DNA of 64,000 bases from Streptomyces longisporoflavus (lineage in GTDB: Bacteria; Actinomycetota; Actinomycetes; Streptomycetales; Streptomycetaceae), in assembly GCF_014649775.1 (NCBI RefSeq), contig NZ_BMTR01000017.1:62001-126000 (forward strand), in the 5' to 3' direction. The notes beneath the pieces were generated by a model. It saw nothing but the letters and a program-made list of their open reading frames with translations. It had not been told where the DNA came from and made no database searches. Shown here piece by piece: positions 44,823 through 53,591 of this stretch (its first letter is position 1; each line of letters opens with the position of its first letter). The translations under genes and the position numbers were made by a program.

Positions 44823-45815
44823 ATGCCCACTCCGTCAGGCCGCCCCGTTTACCACCCGGCGGGCCACGACGAACAGTTGCGCGCCGTGCTCCAGGACCTC
44901 AGAACGGGTCGCTGGGTCTCGACGCGCAACCTGCTCGACTCCACGCCCGACTGGGGCCTTTGGACGCAACGCACGCAGATCCTGGCGGCCGCCGTCGCCG
45001 GTTCGGACGTGGTCACGGCCTGGCGGGCCGAGGAGCCGCACAGCGCGTCTGCGTCCGTGCTGCACACCAGGGTCCTGGTCGAACGGACCCTGCGCGCCCA
45101 TCGCGCCGGACACCGCCACACCAACGAGTTGTGGCGCGAGGCGGCGGCCGCGTGCGGAGCCGCGGTCGACGCCTCGCCCGAGGATCCCGTGCCCTGGGTC
45201 TGTCTGCTCGCCCTCGCCCAGCTCGACAAGGGGCAGCGGTGGGACGAGCACCGGGTGCCGGCCCCCGAGCCCATGCTCTTCCCCGGCCCCTGGCACCTCC
45301 TCGCCGAGGCCGACAAGCGCGACCCCGGCAACCGCGAGGCCTACCACCGGATGCTGCAGTTCGCCTACACGCGCCGCCCCGGAGGCCCGCTCACCGAAGC
45401 GGTCAACTTCGCCCACTGGGCGTCCGGTTCGGCGCACACCGGCTCGGCCCTGCACGTACTTCCCCTGTATGTGCGCGTCGAGCGGTACCGCAAGGACGGC
45501 GGCAGCGAGCACGCCCTGGACCTGCACTGGATAGGGGAGGACGCGACCCGCTCCGCGCTGCGCGCGCTGCACCTGTGGTTCGAGCACGCACTGCCCGCGG
45601 CGACCTCGCTCCTCGACCTCAACTACCTGGCCCACGCGTTATGGGGTGCCCACCAATTCGCGGACGCCGGGCGGGTGTTCGAGGTGCTCGACCCGTTCTA
45701 CACCGCGGCGCCGTGGACGTACCGCACCCGGTCTCCCGGTGACGCGGACGCGGCGGCCGAGGCATTCACGCAGGCACGTACGCGCTGTCTGGCGGCCGCA
45801 CGGGATTCGGGCTGA
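44823..45815 (+). CDS. Hypothetical actinobacterial protein, helical-repeat type
   Basis: A 330-residue soluble protein starting MPTPSGRPVYHPAGHDEQLR. It is almost wholly alpha-helical, rich in Trp and Ala (VPWVCLLALAQLDKG, FPGPWHLLAEADKRDPGNRE, YLAHALWGAHQFADAGRVFE), in a TPR-like pattern without a clean TPR consensus. No signal peptide or membrane segment. Homologues of this kind are, as I recall, widespread single-copy proteins in Streptomyces without assigned function. It begins 240 bases from the kinase operon and reads divergently from it. Confidence 0.75.
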   Translation: MPTPSGRPVYHPAGHDEQLRAVLQDLRTGRWVSTRNLLDSTPDWGLWTQRTQILAAAVAGSDVVTAWRAEEPHSASASVLHTRVLVERTLRAHRAGHRHTNELWREAAAACGAAVDASPEDPVPWVCLLALAQLDKGQRWDEHRVPAPEPMLFPGPWHLLAEADKRDPGNREAYHRMLQFAYTRRPGGPLTEAVNFAHWASGSAHTGSALHVLPLYVRVERYRKDGGSEHALDLHWIGEDATRSALRALHLWFEHALPAATSLLDLNYLAHALWGAHQFADAGRVFEVLDPFYTAAPWTYRTRSPGDADAAAEAFTQARTRCLAAARDSG

Positions 45816-45893
45816 GGCGCCCGGCCACGGACTTCCGCGGCAGCCGCACGCGCCGGAGCGGCTCCCCCCCGAACCGTTCCTTCCCCGGCTACC

Positions 45894-45953
45894 CGTACGA
45901 CCGCTTCATGCAAGACCGCTCCTTGTACGACCACTCCTTGTACGACCGCTCCC
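45894..45953. repeat. Four-copy 15-base tandem repeat before the permease gene
   Basis: Four head-to-tail 15-base units close to TGTACGACCGCTCCT, the last ending 16 bases before the GTG start of the permease. Units differ at one to four positions. The region may be the untranslated leader of that gene. Confidence 0.85.
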
Positions 45954-45969
45954 CGACGGAGGTACACCC

Positions 45970-47499
45970 GTGTCCCGCACCACCTGGTCGAGCACCGCCT
46001 CGGCCAAAGCCCCGCTGCCCGACGAGGAACAGAGGCTCAGGGAGCTCGGCTACCAGCCGGTCCTCGCGCGCCGGATGGGCGGCTTCGGCAACTTCGCCAT
46101 CAGCTTCTCCGTCATCTCCATCCTCTCCGGCTGCATGACCCTCTACGGCTTCGGGCTCGGTACCGGCGGCCCGGCCGTGATGCTCTGGGGCTGGGCGGGC
46201 GTCGGCCTCTTCGTGCTCTTCGTGGGCATGGCGCTCGCCGAGGTCACCAGCGCGTACCCGACGTCGGGTGCCCTCTACTACATGGCCGACCGGCTCGGCG
46301 GGCGCCGCTGGGGCTGGTACACGGGCTGGCTGAACCTGCTCGGTCTGCTCGGCGCGATAGCGGGCATCGACTACGGCGCCGCGCTCTTCTCCGGGGCGTT
46401 CCTGAACTTGAAGTTCGGCTTCACGCCGACGCCGGAGAAGACCTTCGTGATCTTCCTCTGCATCCTGCTCCTGCACGCCGTACTGAACCTGTTCAACGTG
46501 CGCCTGGTGAGCCTGCTCAACTCCATCAGCGTGTGGTGGCACGTGGCCGGTGTCGCCGTGATCGTCGGCGTCCTCGCGATCGTGCCGGACCACCACCAGT
46601 CGCCGAGGTTCGTCTTCGGTGAGTTCGTCAACGACACCGGATGGGACAACCCGCTCTACGTCACGGCGATCGGTCTGCTCCTCGCGCAGTACACCTTCTG
46701 CGGTTACGACGCCTCCGCGCACCTGTCGGAGGAGACCTCCAACGCCTCGGTGACCGCGGCGCGCGGCATCGTGCGGGCCATCTGGGCGTCGTGGATCGCC
46801 GGTTTCGTCCTGCTCGCCGGTCTGACCTTCGCGATCCAGGACTACGCGGGCACCCGGGCGACCGAGACCGGTGTACCGCCGGCGCAGATCATGATCGACG
46901 CCATCGGCGAGGCCGGCGCCACCGCTCTGCTGCTCATCGTGATCGTGGCGCAGCTGTTCTGCGGCAACGCCGAGACCGCCGCGGCCAGCCGTATGGTGTT
47001 CGCGTTCAGCCGCGACAACGCGCTGCCCGGCTCGAAGGTGTGGCGCAAGGTCAGCTCGCGCACCCAGGTGCCGGTGCCCGCGGTCTGGCTCTCGGTCGGT
47101 CTCGCCGCGGTGATCGCGCTGCCGTCCCTCTACTCGACGACCGCGTACACGGCCGTGACCGCCATCAACGTCATCGGCATCACGCCCGCGTACGCCATCC
47201 CGATCTACCTGCGCCTCCGGGCGGGCGACCGCTTCGAGAAGGGCCCGTGGAACCTCGGGCGCTGGAGCAAGCCCGTCGGCTGGATCGCGGTGGTCTGGGT
47301 GGCGTTCGTGACGGTCCTGTTCTGCCTGCCCCAGGCCTCGCCGGTGACGGTCGACTCGATGAACTACGCGTCGATCGCGCTGGTCGCGGTGCTGACCCTC
47401 GCCACGGTGTGGTGGTTCGTGGCCCGGCGCTCCTACAGCACGCCTTCGGCGTACGGGTCGGAGCGGGAGCAGGCGGAGATCGCGGAGGACATCGTCTAG
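45970..47499 (+). CDS. APC-family amino acid permease
   Basis: A 509-residue membrane protein with about 12 helices, from GTG 45970 preceded by GGAGG. The APC signature is in GGFGNFAISFSVISILSGCM and SAYPTSGALYYMADRLGGRRW, and helix 8 has GNAETAAASRMVFAFSRDNALPG, a pattern of the GABA/choline/BAT1-like (ACT) branch. It imports an amino acid or amine by proton symport. No catabolic gene is adjacent to show which one. Confidence 0.9.
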   Translation: MSRTTWSSTASAKAPLPDEEQRLRELGYQPVLARRMGGFGNFAISFSVISILSGCMTLYGFGLGTGGPAVMLWGWAGVGLFVLFVGMALAEVTSAYPTSGALYYMADRLGGRRWGWYTGWLNLLGLLGAIAGIDYGAALFSGAFLNLKFGFTPTPEKTFVIFLCILLLHAVLNLFNVRLVSLLNSISVWWHVAGVAVIVGVLAIVPDHHQSPRFVFGEFVNDTGWDNPLYVTAIGLLLAQYTFCGYDASAHLSEETSNASVTAARGIVRAIWASWIAGFVLLAGLTFAIQDYAGTRATETGVPPAQIMIDAIGEAGATALLLIVIVAQLFCGNAETAAASRMVFAFSRDNALPGSKVWRKVSSRTQVPVPAVWLSVGLAAVIALPSLYSTTAYTAVTAINVIGITPAYAIPIYLRLRAGDRFEKGPWNLGRWSKPVGWIAVVWVAFVTVLFCLPQASPVTVDSMNYASIALVAVLTLATVWWFVARRSYSTPSAYGSEREQAEIAEDIV

Positions 47500-47566
47500 A
47501 GGGTCGGCGGGTCCTCCGAGGGTCGGCAGGAACTCTTCGTACGGCCGTGCCCCGGCCGGGACGCCC

Positions 47567-48121
47567 TTACGGGGTACGGTCGTTGAGGATCCGCTGGAAG
47601 AGCCGGTGGTCGCGCCAGGCGCCGTTGATGTGCAGGAACTCCGGCGCGACACCGAACTCCTCGAAGCCGCACTTGGTGAGGACCCGCTGCGAGGGGACGT
47701 TGTCGAGGAGGGTGCCCGCCTCGACGCGGTGCAGGCCGAGCTCGGCGTCCGCCGACGCGCAGGCGTACGTCACCGCGGCGGTGGCGAGGCCCTTGCCGAC
47801 GTGGTCCACGTCGATCCAGTAGCCGAGGTTTCCGCTGCGCAACGGGCCGAGAACGATGGTCGACAGAGTGACCGAGCCGACGATGTCCCCGTCGCGGTCG
47901 AGCACCCACGGTGCCGCCCGCCCGGCACGGCACTCCTCCAGCTGGGCGCGGAGCCGGGCGGTCTGCGCCTGCGTGGTGAAGTAGTCCTCCGGTCTGGTGG
48001 GCTCCCACGGCTCCAGGTGGGTACGGCTGCGCAGCCGTGCGCGGGCGAGACCGCCCGCGTCCTCCAGCGTTGCGGGGCGCATGACGACGTCCGGGGTGAT
48101 GCGGGCGGATTCGGTGATCAT
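47567..48121 (-). CDS. GNAT-family N-acetyltransferase (RimJ/RimL-like)
   Basis: A 184-residue acetyltransferase. VVMRPATLEDAGGLARARLR is the typical start, LGYWIDVDHVGKGLATAAVT contains the acetyl-CoA pyrophosphate-binding Q/R-x-x-G-x-G/A-like loop (here HVGKGLA), and NVPSQRVLTKCGFEEFG is motif B. This branch acetylates protein N-termini (ribosomal L7/L12 or S5) or small amines. It converges with the permease gene and stands alone. Confidence 0.88.
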   Translation of the reverse strand: MITESARITPDVVMRPATLEDAGGLARARLRSRTHLEPWEPTRPEDYFTTQAQTARLRAQLEECRAGRAAPWVLDRDGDIVGSVTLSTIVLGPLRSGNLGYWIDVDHVGKGLATAAVTYACASADAELGLHRVEAGTLLDNVPSQRVLTKCGFEEFGVAPEFLHINGAWRDHRLFQRILNDRTP

Positions 48122-48214
48122 GTGCCCAGCGTAAGGACTGCGGCGGGTGTGCGGGGCGGTCCGCCGGCCTTGCGTCTGCTCGGGTCTGCCGGCCTCTGCG
48201 TGCGTCTGCTGGTG

Positions 48215-48949
48215 TTATCTGCCGCCCGCGACGCGCATGATCGTGCCCGTCGCGTAGGAGGCCTCGTCCGAGAGCAGCCAGGCGACGGCCGCCGCGATCT
48301 CCCCGGGCCGGCCCGCCCGTCCCATGGGGATGCCGGCGGCCTGCTTCGCCGGGCGTTCGGGGTCCGCGTGGAACTCGGTCCAGATCACGCCGGGGGCGAC
48401 GGCGTTGACGCGGATGCCGTGCGCCGCGACCTCCTTCGCCAGGCCGATCGTCATGGTGTCGACGGCTCCCTTGGCGGCGGCGTAATGGACGTACTCACCG
48501 GGGCCGCCGAGGGTCGCCGCGGCGGACGAGATGTTCACGATGCCGCCGCCGGTGCCGGTCCGCGTCATGTCGCGGACCGCGCGCCGGGCACAGAGGAGGT
48601 AGCCCAGTACGTTCACGTCGAGCGCGCGGCGCATGGCCGCGGCGTCTGCCTCCGCCAGGGGGCCCACCGGGGCGCCGATTCCGGCGTTGTTCACCAGTCC
48701 CGTGACCGGGCCGAGTTCCGCGGCGGCGGTCTCGAAGAGGCGGTCGACGTCTGTTTCGTCGGCGGTGTCCATGCGGACGGTGACGCAGGCCGCGCCTGCC
48801 GCGCGGACCTCCGCGGCCACCTTTTCCGCGGCGTCGGCGTCGGAGCGGTAGCCGAGGGCGACATGGTGGCCGCCCTCGGCGAGGCGGATGGCGATGGCCG
48901 CGCCGATACCGCGGCTGCCGCCGGTTACTACCGTGACGGGGTGGTGCAC
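48215..48949 (-). CDS. Short-chain dehydrogenase/reductase
   Basis: A 244-residue classical SDR. TVVTGGSRGIGAAIA binds the cofactor, the NNAG motif is present, the catalytic Ser lies in IVNISSAAATLGG, and YVHYAAAKGAVDTM gives Tyr-x-x-x-Lys. Residues VALGYRSDA after beta-2 suggest NADP(H). I chose GTG 48949 with GGAGGAGC upstream rather than the ORF start at 49003. The pattern is closest to the FabG/sugar-dehydrogenase group, function open. A cluster of TTGATCGATCA sites lies 40-75 bases before the start. Confidence 0.9.
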   Translation of the reverse strand: MHHPVTVVTGGSRGIGAAIAIRLAEGGHHVALGYRSDADAAEKVAAEVRAAGAACVTVRMDTADETDVDRLFETAAAELGPVTGLVNNAGIGAPVGPLAEADAAAMRRALDVNVLGYLLCARRAVRDMTRTGTGGGIVNISSAAATLGGPGEYVHYAAAKGAVDTMTIGLAKEVAAHGIRVNAVAPGVIWTEFHADPERPAKQAAGIPMGRAGRPGEIAAAVAWLLSDEASYATGTIMRVAGGR

Positions 48950-48987
48950 GTGCTCCTCCGGAGGGGCGGGGCGGACGGGGTAACCGT

Positions 48988-49023
48988 TTGATCGATCATG
49001 CACTTTGATCGATCATCGATCAA
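48988..49023 (-). promoter_or_regulatory. Operator-like cluster of TTGATCGATCA sites
   Basis: TTGATCGATCA at 48988-48998 and a 19-base near-perfect palindrome at 49005-49023 (only the centre is asymmetric). Together they are a strong candidate binding region for a dimeric repressor controlling the SDR gene. No dedicated regulator is adjacent; the nearest is the TetR gene at 51073, whose own presumed sites look different. Confidence 0.6.
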
Positions 49024-49066
49024 CCCCTCCTCCGTCGTGACCAGTGAGGCCTCAGCCCCCTCCTCC

Positions 49067-49948
49067 TCAGCCCCGCCTCCTTCGTACGAACTCCGCCAGC
49101 GTCCCCGGCTCCCTCCCCCCGAACCGTTCGATCGACGGCGTCACCTCGTACAGCTCGTGGTGCGAGCCGATCTGGCGGAACAGTTCCCAGAGTTTGTCCA
49201 GATGGGCCACCGCATGAGCGTCTCCGTAGAGGGTCCTGGCCCGTTCCCGCCACTCCTGCGGCGACACGTCCACGTACTTGAGGCCGCCGCCGAACGTCTC
49301 GACGATCTCACCGACGGAGAGCACCTGTCCCGTGAGGAGCACGACCGGATCGGGGCACGGCGGGGCGGGGTCCGCGAGAAGGCCGGCTCCCACGCGGGCC
49401 ACGTCCTCCCCCGCGATCAGCGGGAGCACCGTGTCCAGGGAGCCCAGCGGCATCGCGAGCTCACGGTCCGCGCCCGCCCGTACCAGGAAGTCCAGGTTCT
49501 CGAAGAAGACCCCGGCCCGCAGATGCACCGCACCGACCTCCGCCCGGTCGAAGACCTCCTCGGCGACCCAGTGCTGCCGCATCCGGGGCGTCCCCGCGTC
49601 CGGCGCCGCCGCCAGCTGGGACACCTCGACGACGCGTTCGAGGCCTTCCCGCCGGGCCGCCGCCGCGAACGCGCCGGTCGCCTCCAGCAGGCCGTCCGTC
49701 ACCGGGTAGGTGAAGAAGGCGCGCCGCACGCCCCGCACGGCCGCGATCACGTCCGTGATCTCGCGGAGGTCGCCGACGACCACTTCGGCGCCCATGTCCC
49801 GCAGCTCGGCGGCGCGTCCGTCGTCGGTGCGCACGAAGGCACGTACGGCCTGACCGCGGTCGAGCAGCAGCCGCACCACGTGGCGGCCGGTGGAGCCCTG
49901 CTGTCCGCCCGCTGCTCCGGTGACGAGGACCGGCTCGTTCTCAGGCAT
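49067..49948 (-). CDS. NmrA-like NAD(P)-binding protein
   Basis: A 293-residue atypical SDR. The start EPVLVTGAAGGQQGSTGRHV carries the GxxGxxG-type nucleotide site, followed by VVVGDLREITDVIAAVRGVR. It lacks the YxxxK catalytic pair of true reductases in the usual place, as in NmrA and quinone-oxidoreductase-2-like sensors. Its ATG overlaps the end of the upstream saccharopine-dehydrogenase-like gene by 8 bases, so the two form an operon, probably under the TetR protein at 51073. Confidence 0.85.
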   Translation of the reverse strand: MPENEPVLVTGAAGGQQGSTGRHVVRLLLDRGQAVRAFVRTDDGRAAELRDMGAEVVVGDLREITDVIAAVRGVRRAFFTYPVTDGLLEATGAFAAAARREGLERVVEVSQLAAAPDAGTPRMRQHWVAEEVFDRAEVGAVHLRAGVFFENLDFLVRAGADRELAMPLGSLDTVLPLIAGEDVARVGAGLLADPAPPCPDPVVLLTGQVLSVGEIVETFGGGLKYVDVSPQEWRERARTLYGDAHAVAHLDKLWELFRQIGSHHELYEVTPSIERFGGREPGTLAEFVRRRRG

Positions 49949-50990
49949 GCTCGCTCTCCTTGCCCGGCAGCGTGAGCGTGAACGCGCCCCGCCGCTCCAG
50001 TGCCCGCAGGAACGGCTCGGCCGCGAAGGCCTCTCCGGGAGCCAGGACCCCCGTCTTGGCCGGGCCCCTCCCCTCCGCGATGCGCACCGCCGCCTCCACC
50101 GAGGCGAGCGCCGCCGCGCGCCACAGGTCGTGGCCGGTCAACTGGCCCGCCACGCTGTCTCCTTCCCTCATCACCTGGACGGCGACGGTGAAGTCGGTGG
50201 CCGACCGCTCACGCGCGTCGATGTCCTCGCTCTCGAAGGCGTCCTCCGCCTCGAAGGTGCTGGCGCTGAGCATCAGGTCGATGTTGCGTACGGGGACGTG
50301 CCGGGGCACCGTCACGACCTCGCTGGAAGGGAACGGCGCGATCATCGTGCGCGGGCCGAGCGGCGGCGGGAAGGGGAAGACGGCGTTACGGGGTTCGATA
50401 TAGCCCGCGTGCAGGGCGCCGTCGCTGTAGGTGAGGCGTTCGGTTGCGGCGAAGAGGAGCGTCGCCGTGTTCTTGGCGCCGGTGGTCAGGCGCCAGCCGT
50501 CCACGGCGTACGCGAGGACGATCCGGTCGATGCCGGGGATGCCGTCGGCGACCGCGCCCGCGAGCAGGTCGCCGAGGCCGCCGTAGAAGCTGAGACTCGG
50601 GATCATGACGGCGCCGGTGCGTTGCGCCGTGGCCTGCACGGTGTCGAAGACGGCTTTGACGTGATGCGGTTCGAGGGCGTGGTCGATGTAGTGGCAGCCC
50701 GCTTCCGCGGCGGCGGTGGCGAGGGGTGCGCCGGTGACGGCGAAGGGGCCCGCGCACTGGATGAGGACGTCGGCTGCCGTCATCACGTCGCGCAGGGCCG
50801 CGGGGTCGTCCACGGGGGCGGTTCGGGTGCGGACCCGCTCGCCCGCGTCGAGTTCGCCGGCCATCGCGTCCAGCGCGGCGGCGTCGCGGCCGACCAGGAG
50901 TAACTCGGCGTCTCTGGCGAGCAGTTCGGCGGCCACGAGGCGTCCGGTGTGCCCATAGGCTCCGTAGATTGCGAAGAGCGGCTTTGTCAT
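49941..50990 (-). CDS. Saccharopine-dehydrogenase-like oxidoreductase
   Basis: A 349-residue protein. The start LFAIYGAYGHTGRLVAAELL is a Rossmann nucleotide-binding site, and ADVLIQCAGPFAVTGAPLAT is the conserved G-P-F block of the saccharopine dehydrogenase-like / trans-acting enoyl reductase group. It probably reduces a small metabolite or lipid intermediate with NAD(P)H. The start is ATG 50990, six bases after a TTG. It is divergent from the TetR gene with only 82 bases between, a usual arrangement for repressor and target. Confidence 0.85.
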   Translation of the reverse strand: MTKPLFAIYGAYGHTGRLVAAELLARDAELLLVGRDAAALDAMAGELDAGERVRTRTAPVDDPAALRDVMTAADVLIQCAGPFAVTGAPLATAAAEAGCHYIDHALEPHHVKAVFDTVQATAQRTGAVMIPSLSFYGGLGDLLAGAVADGIPGIDRIVLAYAVDGWRLTTGAKNTATLLFAATERLTYSDGALHAGYIEPRNAVFPFPPPLGPRTMIAPFPSSEVVTVPRHVPVRNIDLMLSASTFEAEDAFESEDIDARERSATDFTVAVQVMREGDSVAGQLTGHDLWRAAALASVEAAVRIAEGRGPAKTGVLAPGEAFAAEPFLRALERRGAFTLTLPGKESEHA

Positions 50991-51004
50991 GCTCAACTCG
51001 CTTT

Positions 51005-51052
51005 CATACCTGAGGTATGCAACTGGTGCGGAACCTACGTACCCTGAGTATG
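51005..51052. promoter_or_regulatory. Probable TetR operators in a divergent promoter
   Basis: A perfect inverted repeat CATACCTGAGGTATG (51005-51019) and a related site GTACCCTGAGTATG (51039-51052) share the half-site pattern TACC/CTGA/GTA. They lie 34 bases apart between the oxidoreductase operon and the TetR gene, so one dimer could cover each promoter. Confidence 0.75.
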
Positions 51053-51072
51053 TTCGTCAAGAGGAGCCGATC

Positions 51073-51705
51073 GTGAGCCCGCCCGTCCCGTCCGCGCGAC
51101 CAACTGCCCGCCGCACACAGGCGGAACGCTCCGACGCGACCACCGCGCAGCTGATCGCCGCCGCGCAGCGGCTCTTCGGCCGGGACGGGTACGCCACGAC
51201 GTCGATCGTCGCCGTGGCGGCCGCCGCCGGAGTCACCAAGGGTGCGGCCTACCACCACTTCCAGGGCAAGGCGGCCCTCTTCCGTTCGGTGTTCGTCCGC
51301 GAACAGGAGGAGATCGCCGCGGAGTTGGAGCGCGTGGCGGCCGAGAAGCCCGACGCCTGGTCCGCGCTGCGTCGCGGCTGCCACCGATTCCTGGAGCACT
51401 GCCTCGACCCCGGCTTCCGGCGGATCGTGCTGCTCGACGCGCCAGCGGTCCTCGGCTGGGAGACCGTACGCGAGATCGAGTACGCCCATACGCTGCGCGT
51501 ACTCACCGGCGGCATGCGCGCCGCGGCGGCCGCCGGCCACATCGGGGAGGGAGACCTGAACGTACGCTGCCAGATGATGTTCGGGGCGCTGTGCGAGGCG
51601 GGCATGCTCCTGGCCCGCTCGCCCGACCCGGCGGCCGCACTCGCCTCGGTGACGGCGGAGGCCGATCGGCTTCTCTCGGCGCTCGCCGCGTCGGACAGGC
51701 CCTGA
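51073..51705 (+). CDS. TetR-family transcriptional repressor
   Basis: A 210-residue regulator from GTG 51073 preceded by GAGGAG. The N-terminal helix-turn-helix is in LIAAAQRLFGRDGYATTSIV and AAAAGVTKGAAYHHFQGKAA, the standard TetR motif. The C-terminal ligand domain is diverse. It probably represses itself and the divergent NAD(P)-enzyme operon through the inverted repeats in the 82-base gap. The inducer is unknown. Confidence 0.93.
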   Translation: MSPPVPSARPTARRTQAERSDATTAQLIAAAQRLFGRDGYATTSIVAVAAAAGVTKGAAYHHFQGKAALFRSVFVREQEEIAAELERVAAEKPDAWSALRRGCHRFLEHCLDPGFRRIVLLDAPAVLGWETVREIEYAHTLRVLTGGMRAAAAAGHIGEGDLNVRCQMMFGALCEAGMLLARSPDPAAALASVTAEADRLLSALAASDRP

Positions 51706-51733
51706 GGCCGCTGCCGTCTGTCATCCTGTCGCG

Positions 51734-52975
51734 GTGCGAGTACTGATCGTGACGGCAGGCAGCTGGGGCGACGTCGCTCCGTACACCGGACTCGGCGTGC
51801 GGCTGCGCTCCGCGGGTCACGAGGTGGCCCTGGCCACCCATGAGCGGTTCGAGCAGGCGGTGACCGCCCACGGACTCGGTTTCCGCGCCCTGCCCGTGGA
51901 CCCGCGCCAGGAACTGGCGTCGCAGGGCGGCCAGGGCCTCGCCAGAGCGAGCAGTCCGCCCGTGGAGCTGGCCCGAGTGGCGCGCATGGCACGGGCGTTC
52001 ATGCCCCGGCTGACCCGCGGCGTCACGGACGCCGTGCGACAAGGCACCGACGTGGTGCTCAGCTCCACGGTCACCGACCCCGCGTGCGCGGTGCTCGGCG
52101 AGGCGCTGGGGCTGCCGAGCATCGGCGTCTATCTCCAGCCGGTCCAGCCCACGCGCGCCTTTCCGCCGATCATGACCGGCTCCCGCTCGTTCGGCTCGCA
52201 CGGCAACCGCCTTGCCGCCTATGCCCTGTGGGCCGGCACCGACCGCATCTTCACGCCCTCCGTCACCGCGCTGCGCCGCGAACTGGGGCTGTCACGGCGG
52301 AGGTTCGGCGGCATGCTGGGCATGCCGCGCGGGCGCAGCGTCCTGCACGGATTCAGCCCGCGCGTCGTCCCGCGTCCCGCGGACTGGCCCGCGGGGCACG
52401 AGGTCTGCGGCTACTGGTGGCCCCAGACCCCGCCCGGCTGGGAGCCGGACGCGCGGCTCCTCGACTTCCTGGACGCGGGCCCGCCCCCGGTGTTCGCCGG
52501 CTTCGGCAGTTGCGTCACCGCCGACGCCCGGCGGCTGAGCGGTCTGCTCGCCGACGCCATGCGCCGCGCGAGGGTGCGGGGCATCATCCAGGCCGGCTGG
52601 AGCGGCCTGCACGCCGAGAGCGACGATCTGATCACCGTGCAGGAAGTGCCGCACGCCTGGCTGTTCCCGCAGACCGCCGCGGTCGTCCACCACGCGGGCG
52701 CCGGCACCACCGCGGCCGGACTGCGCGCCGGGATTCCTTCCGTCCCGGTCCCCGTCCAGCTGGACCAGCACTTCTGGGCGGCCCGCCTGCATGCCCTGGG
52801 TGTCGCACCGCGCCCGCTGCGCTTCCAGCACCTCACCGCGCAGCGTCTCTCGTCGGCGCTCACCGAAGCCGTCCGCAGTCCCGCCCTGCGCGCTCGCGCC
52901 CGCGACATCTCCGGGGCTCTGGCCAGGGAGGACGGCATGCGCAAAGTCCTCACGGTGATCGAACGACTCGGGTGA
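51734..52975 (+). CDS. UDP-glycosyltransferase (MGT/GT1-like)
   Basis: A 413-residue GT-B glycosyltransferase starting VRVLIVTAGSWGDVAPYTGL, the usual N-terminal acceptor domain of GT1 enzymes (sterol, macrolide and flavonoid glycosyltransferases). The C-terminal donor-binding block has VHHAGAGTTAAGLRAGIPSV and LDQHFWAARLHALGVAPRPL, matching the GT1 signature (HHGGxGT...P...DQ). It likely attaches a sugar to a small hydrophobic acceptor, as in antibiotic inactivation or tailoring. It follows the TetR gene by 28 bases and may be co-transcribed with it. Confidence 0.9.
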   Translation: MRVLIVTAGSWGDVAPYTGLGVRLRSAGHEVALATHERFEQAVTAHGLGFRALPVDPRQELASQGGQGLARASSPPVELARVARMARAFMPRLTRGVTDAVRQGTDVVLSSTVTDPACAVLGEALGLPSIGVYLQPVQPTRAFPPIMTGSRSFGSHGNRLAAYALWAGTDRIFTPSVTALRRELGLSRRRFGGMLGMPRGRSVLHGFSPRVVPRPADWPAGHEVCGYWWPQTPPGWEPDARLLDFLDAGPPPVFAGFGSCVTADARRLSGLLADAMRRARVRGIIQAGWSGLHAESDDLITVQEVPHAWLFPQTAAVVHHAGAGTTAAGLRAGIPSVPVPVQLDQHFWAARLHALGVAPRPLRFQHLTAQRLSSALTEAVRSPALRARARDISGALAREDGMRKVLTVIERLG

Positions 52976-53098
52976 TCCTGCGATCGCCGCAATGTTAATC
53001 CTCAACCATGAAAACGGTCGGCTGATTACGTAATGAATAGCGGGGCACCCGGAGTTGCGTCACGTAAGGCTGAAATGCGATCTCCAAGGAGTGCGATC

Positions 53099-53386
53099 AT
53101 GTCGGCTTACGGTAGTTCATCCGCGGCTTCGTCCGGCTCCCGGACGAATGGTCTCGCGATTGCCGGTCTTGCCTGCGGCGTCGTCGGGATATTCATCTTC
53201 AGCATCGTGCTCGGGCCGCTCGCGATCATCTTCGGTGCCGTCGCCCTGCGCCAGAAGGCGGTCAAGGGCAGCGGGGGCATGGCCAAGGCGGCCATCATCC
53301 TGGGCATCGTCGACGTCATTCTGGCCATCGTGCTGATGGCTGTCGCGGCCTCCTCCGGTGGATTCAGCTGGTACATCGGCGGTTGA
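53099..53386 (+). CDS. DUF4190 small membrane protein
   Basis: A 95-residue protein from ATG 53099 with AAGGAG upstream. A Ser-rich start is followed by two hydrophobic helices (GLAIAGLACGVVGIFIFSIV and AAIILGIVDVILAIVLMAVA) joined by GAVALRQKAVKG, the DUF4190 pattern found in many actinobacterial membrane proteins of unknown role. Monocistronic, followed by a strong hairpin. Confidence 0.85.
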   Translation: MSAYGSSSAASSGSRTNGLAIAGLACGVVGIFIFSIVLGPLAIIFGAVALRQKAVKGSGGMAKAAIILGIVDVILAIVLMAVAASSGGFSWYIGG

Positions 53387-53427
53387 TCCGGCCGCGAGAA
53401 GTCAGGGCGGGTCGGGAGGTTTCACCG

Positions 53428-53460
53428 GTGGGGGAATGCGCGTGACGCGCATTCCCCCAC
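53428..53460. terminator. Strong bidirectional terminator hairpin
   Basis: A perfect 15-bp stem (53428-53442 with 53446-53460) with a 3-base loop, between the converging DUF4190 and radical SAM genes. No U tract on either side. Confidence 0.8.
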
Positions 53461-53591
53461 CGTCTTCTGCACGGCTAATCGCTCACCCGGTTCCCATTGG
53501 ACTTTCCGCCGACGGAATTCATCATTCCTGGTTCGAAAAGAACATTGCGCGCGCGGGGGTCGACGGATTGGATTGCCGAGGTCAGGACAGC

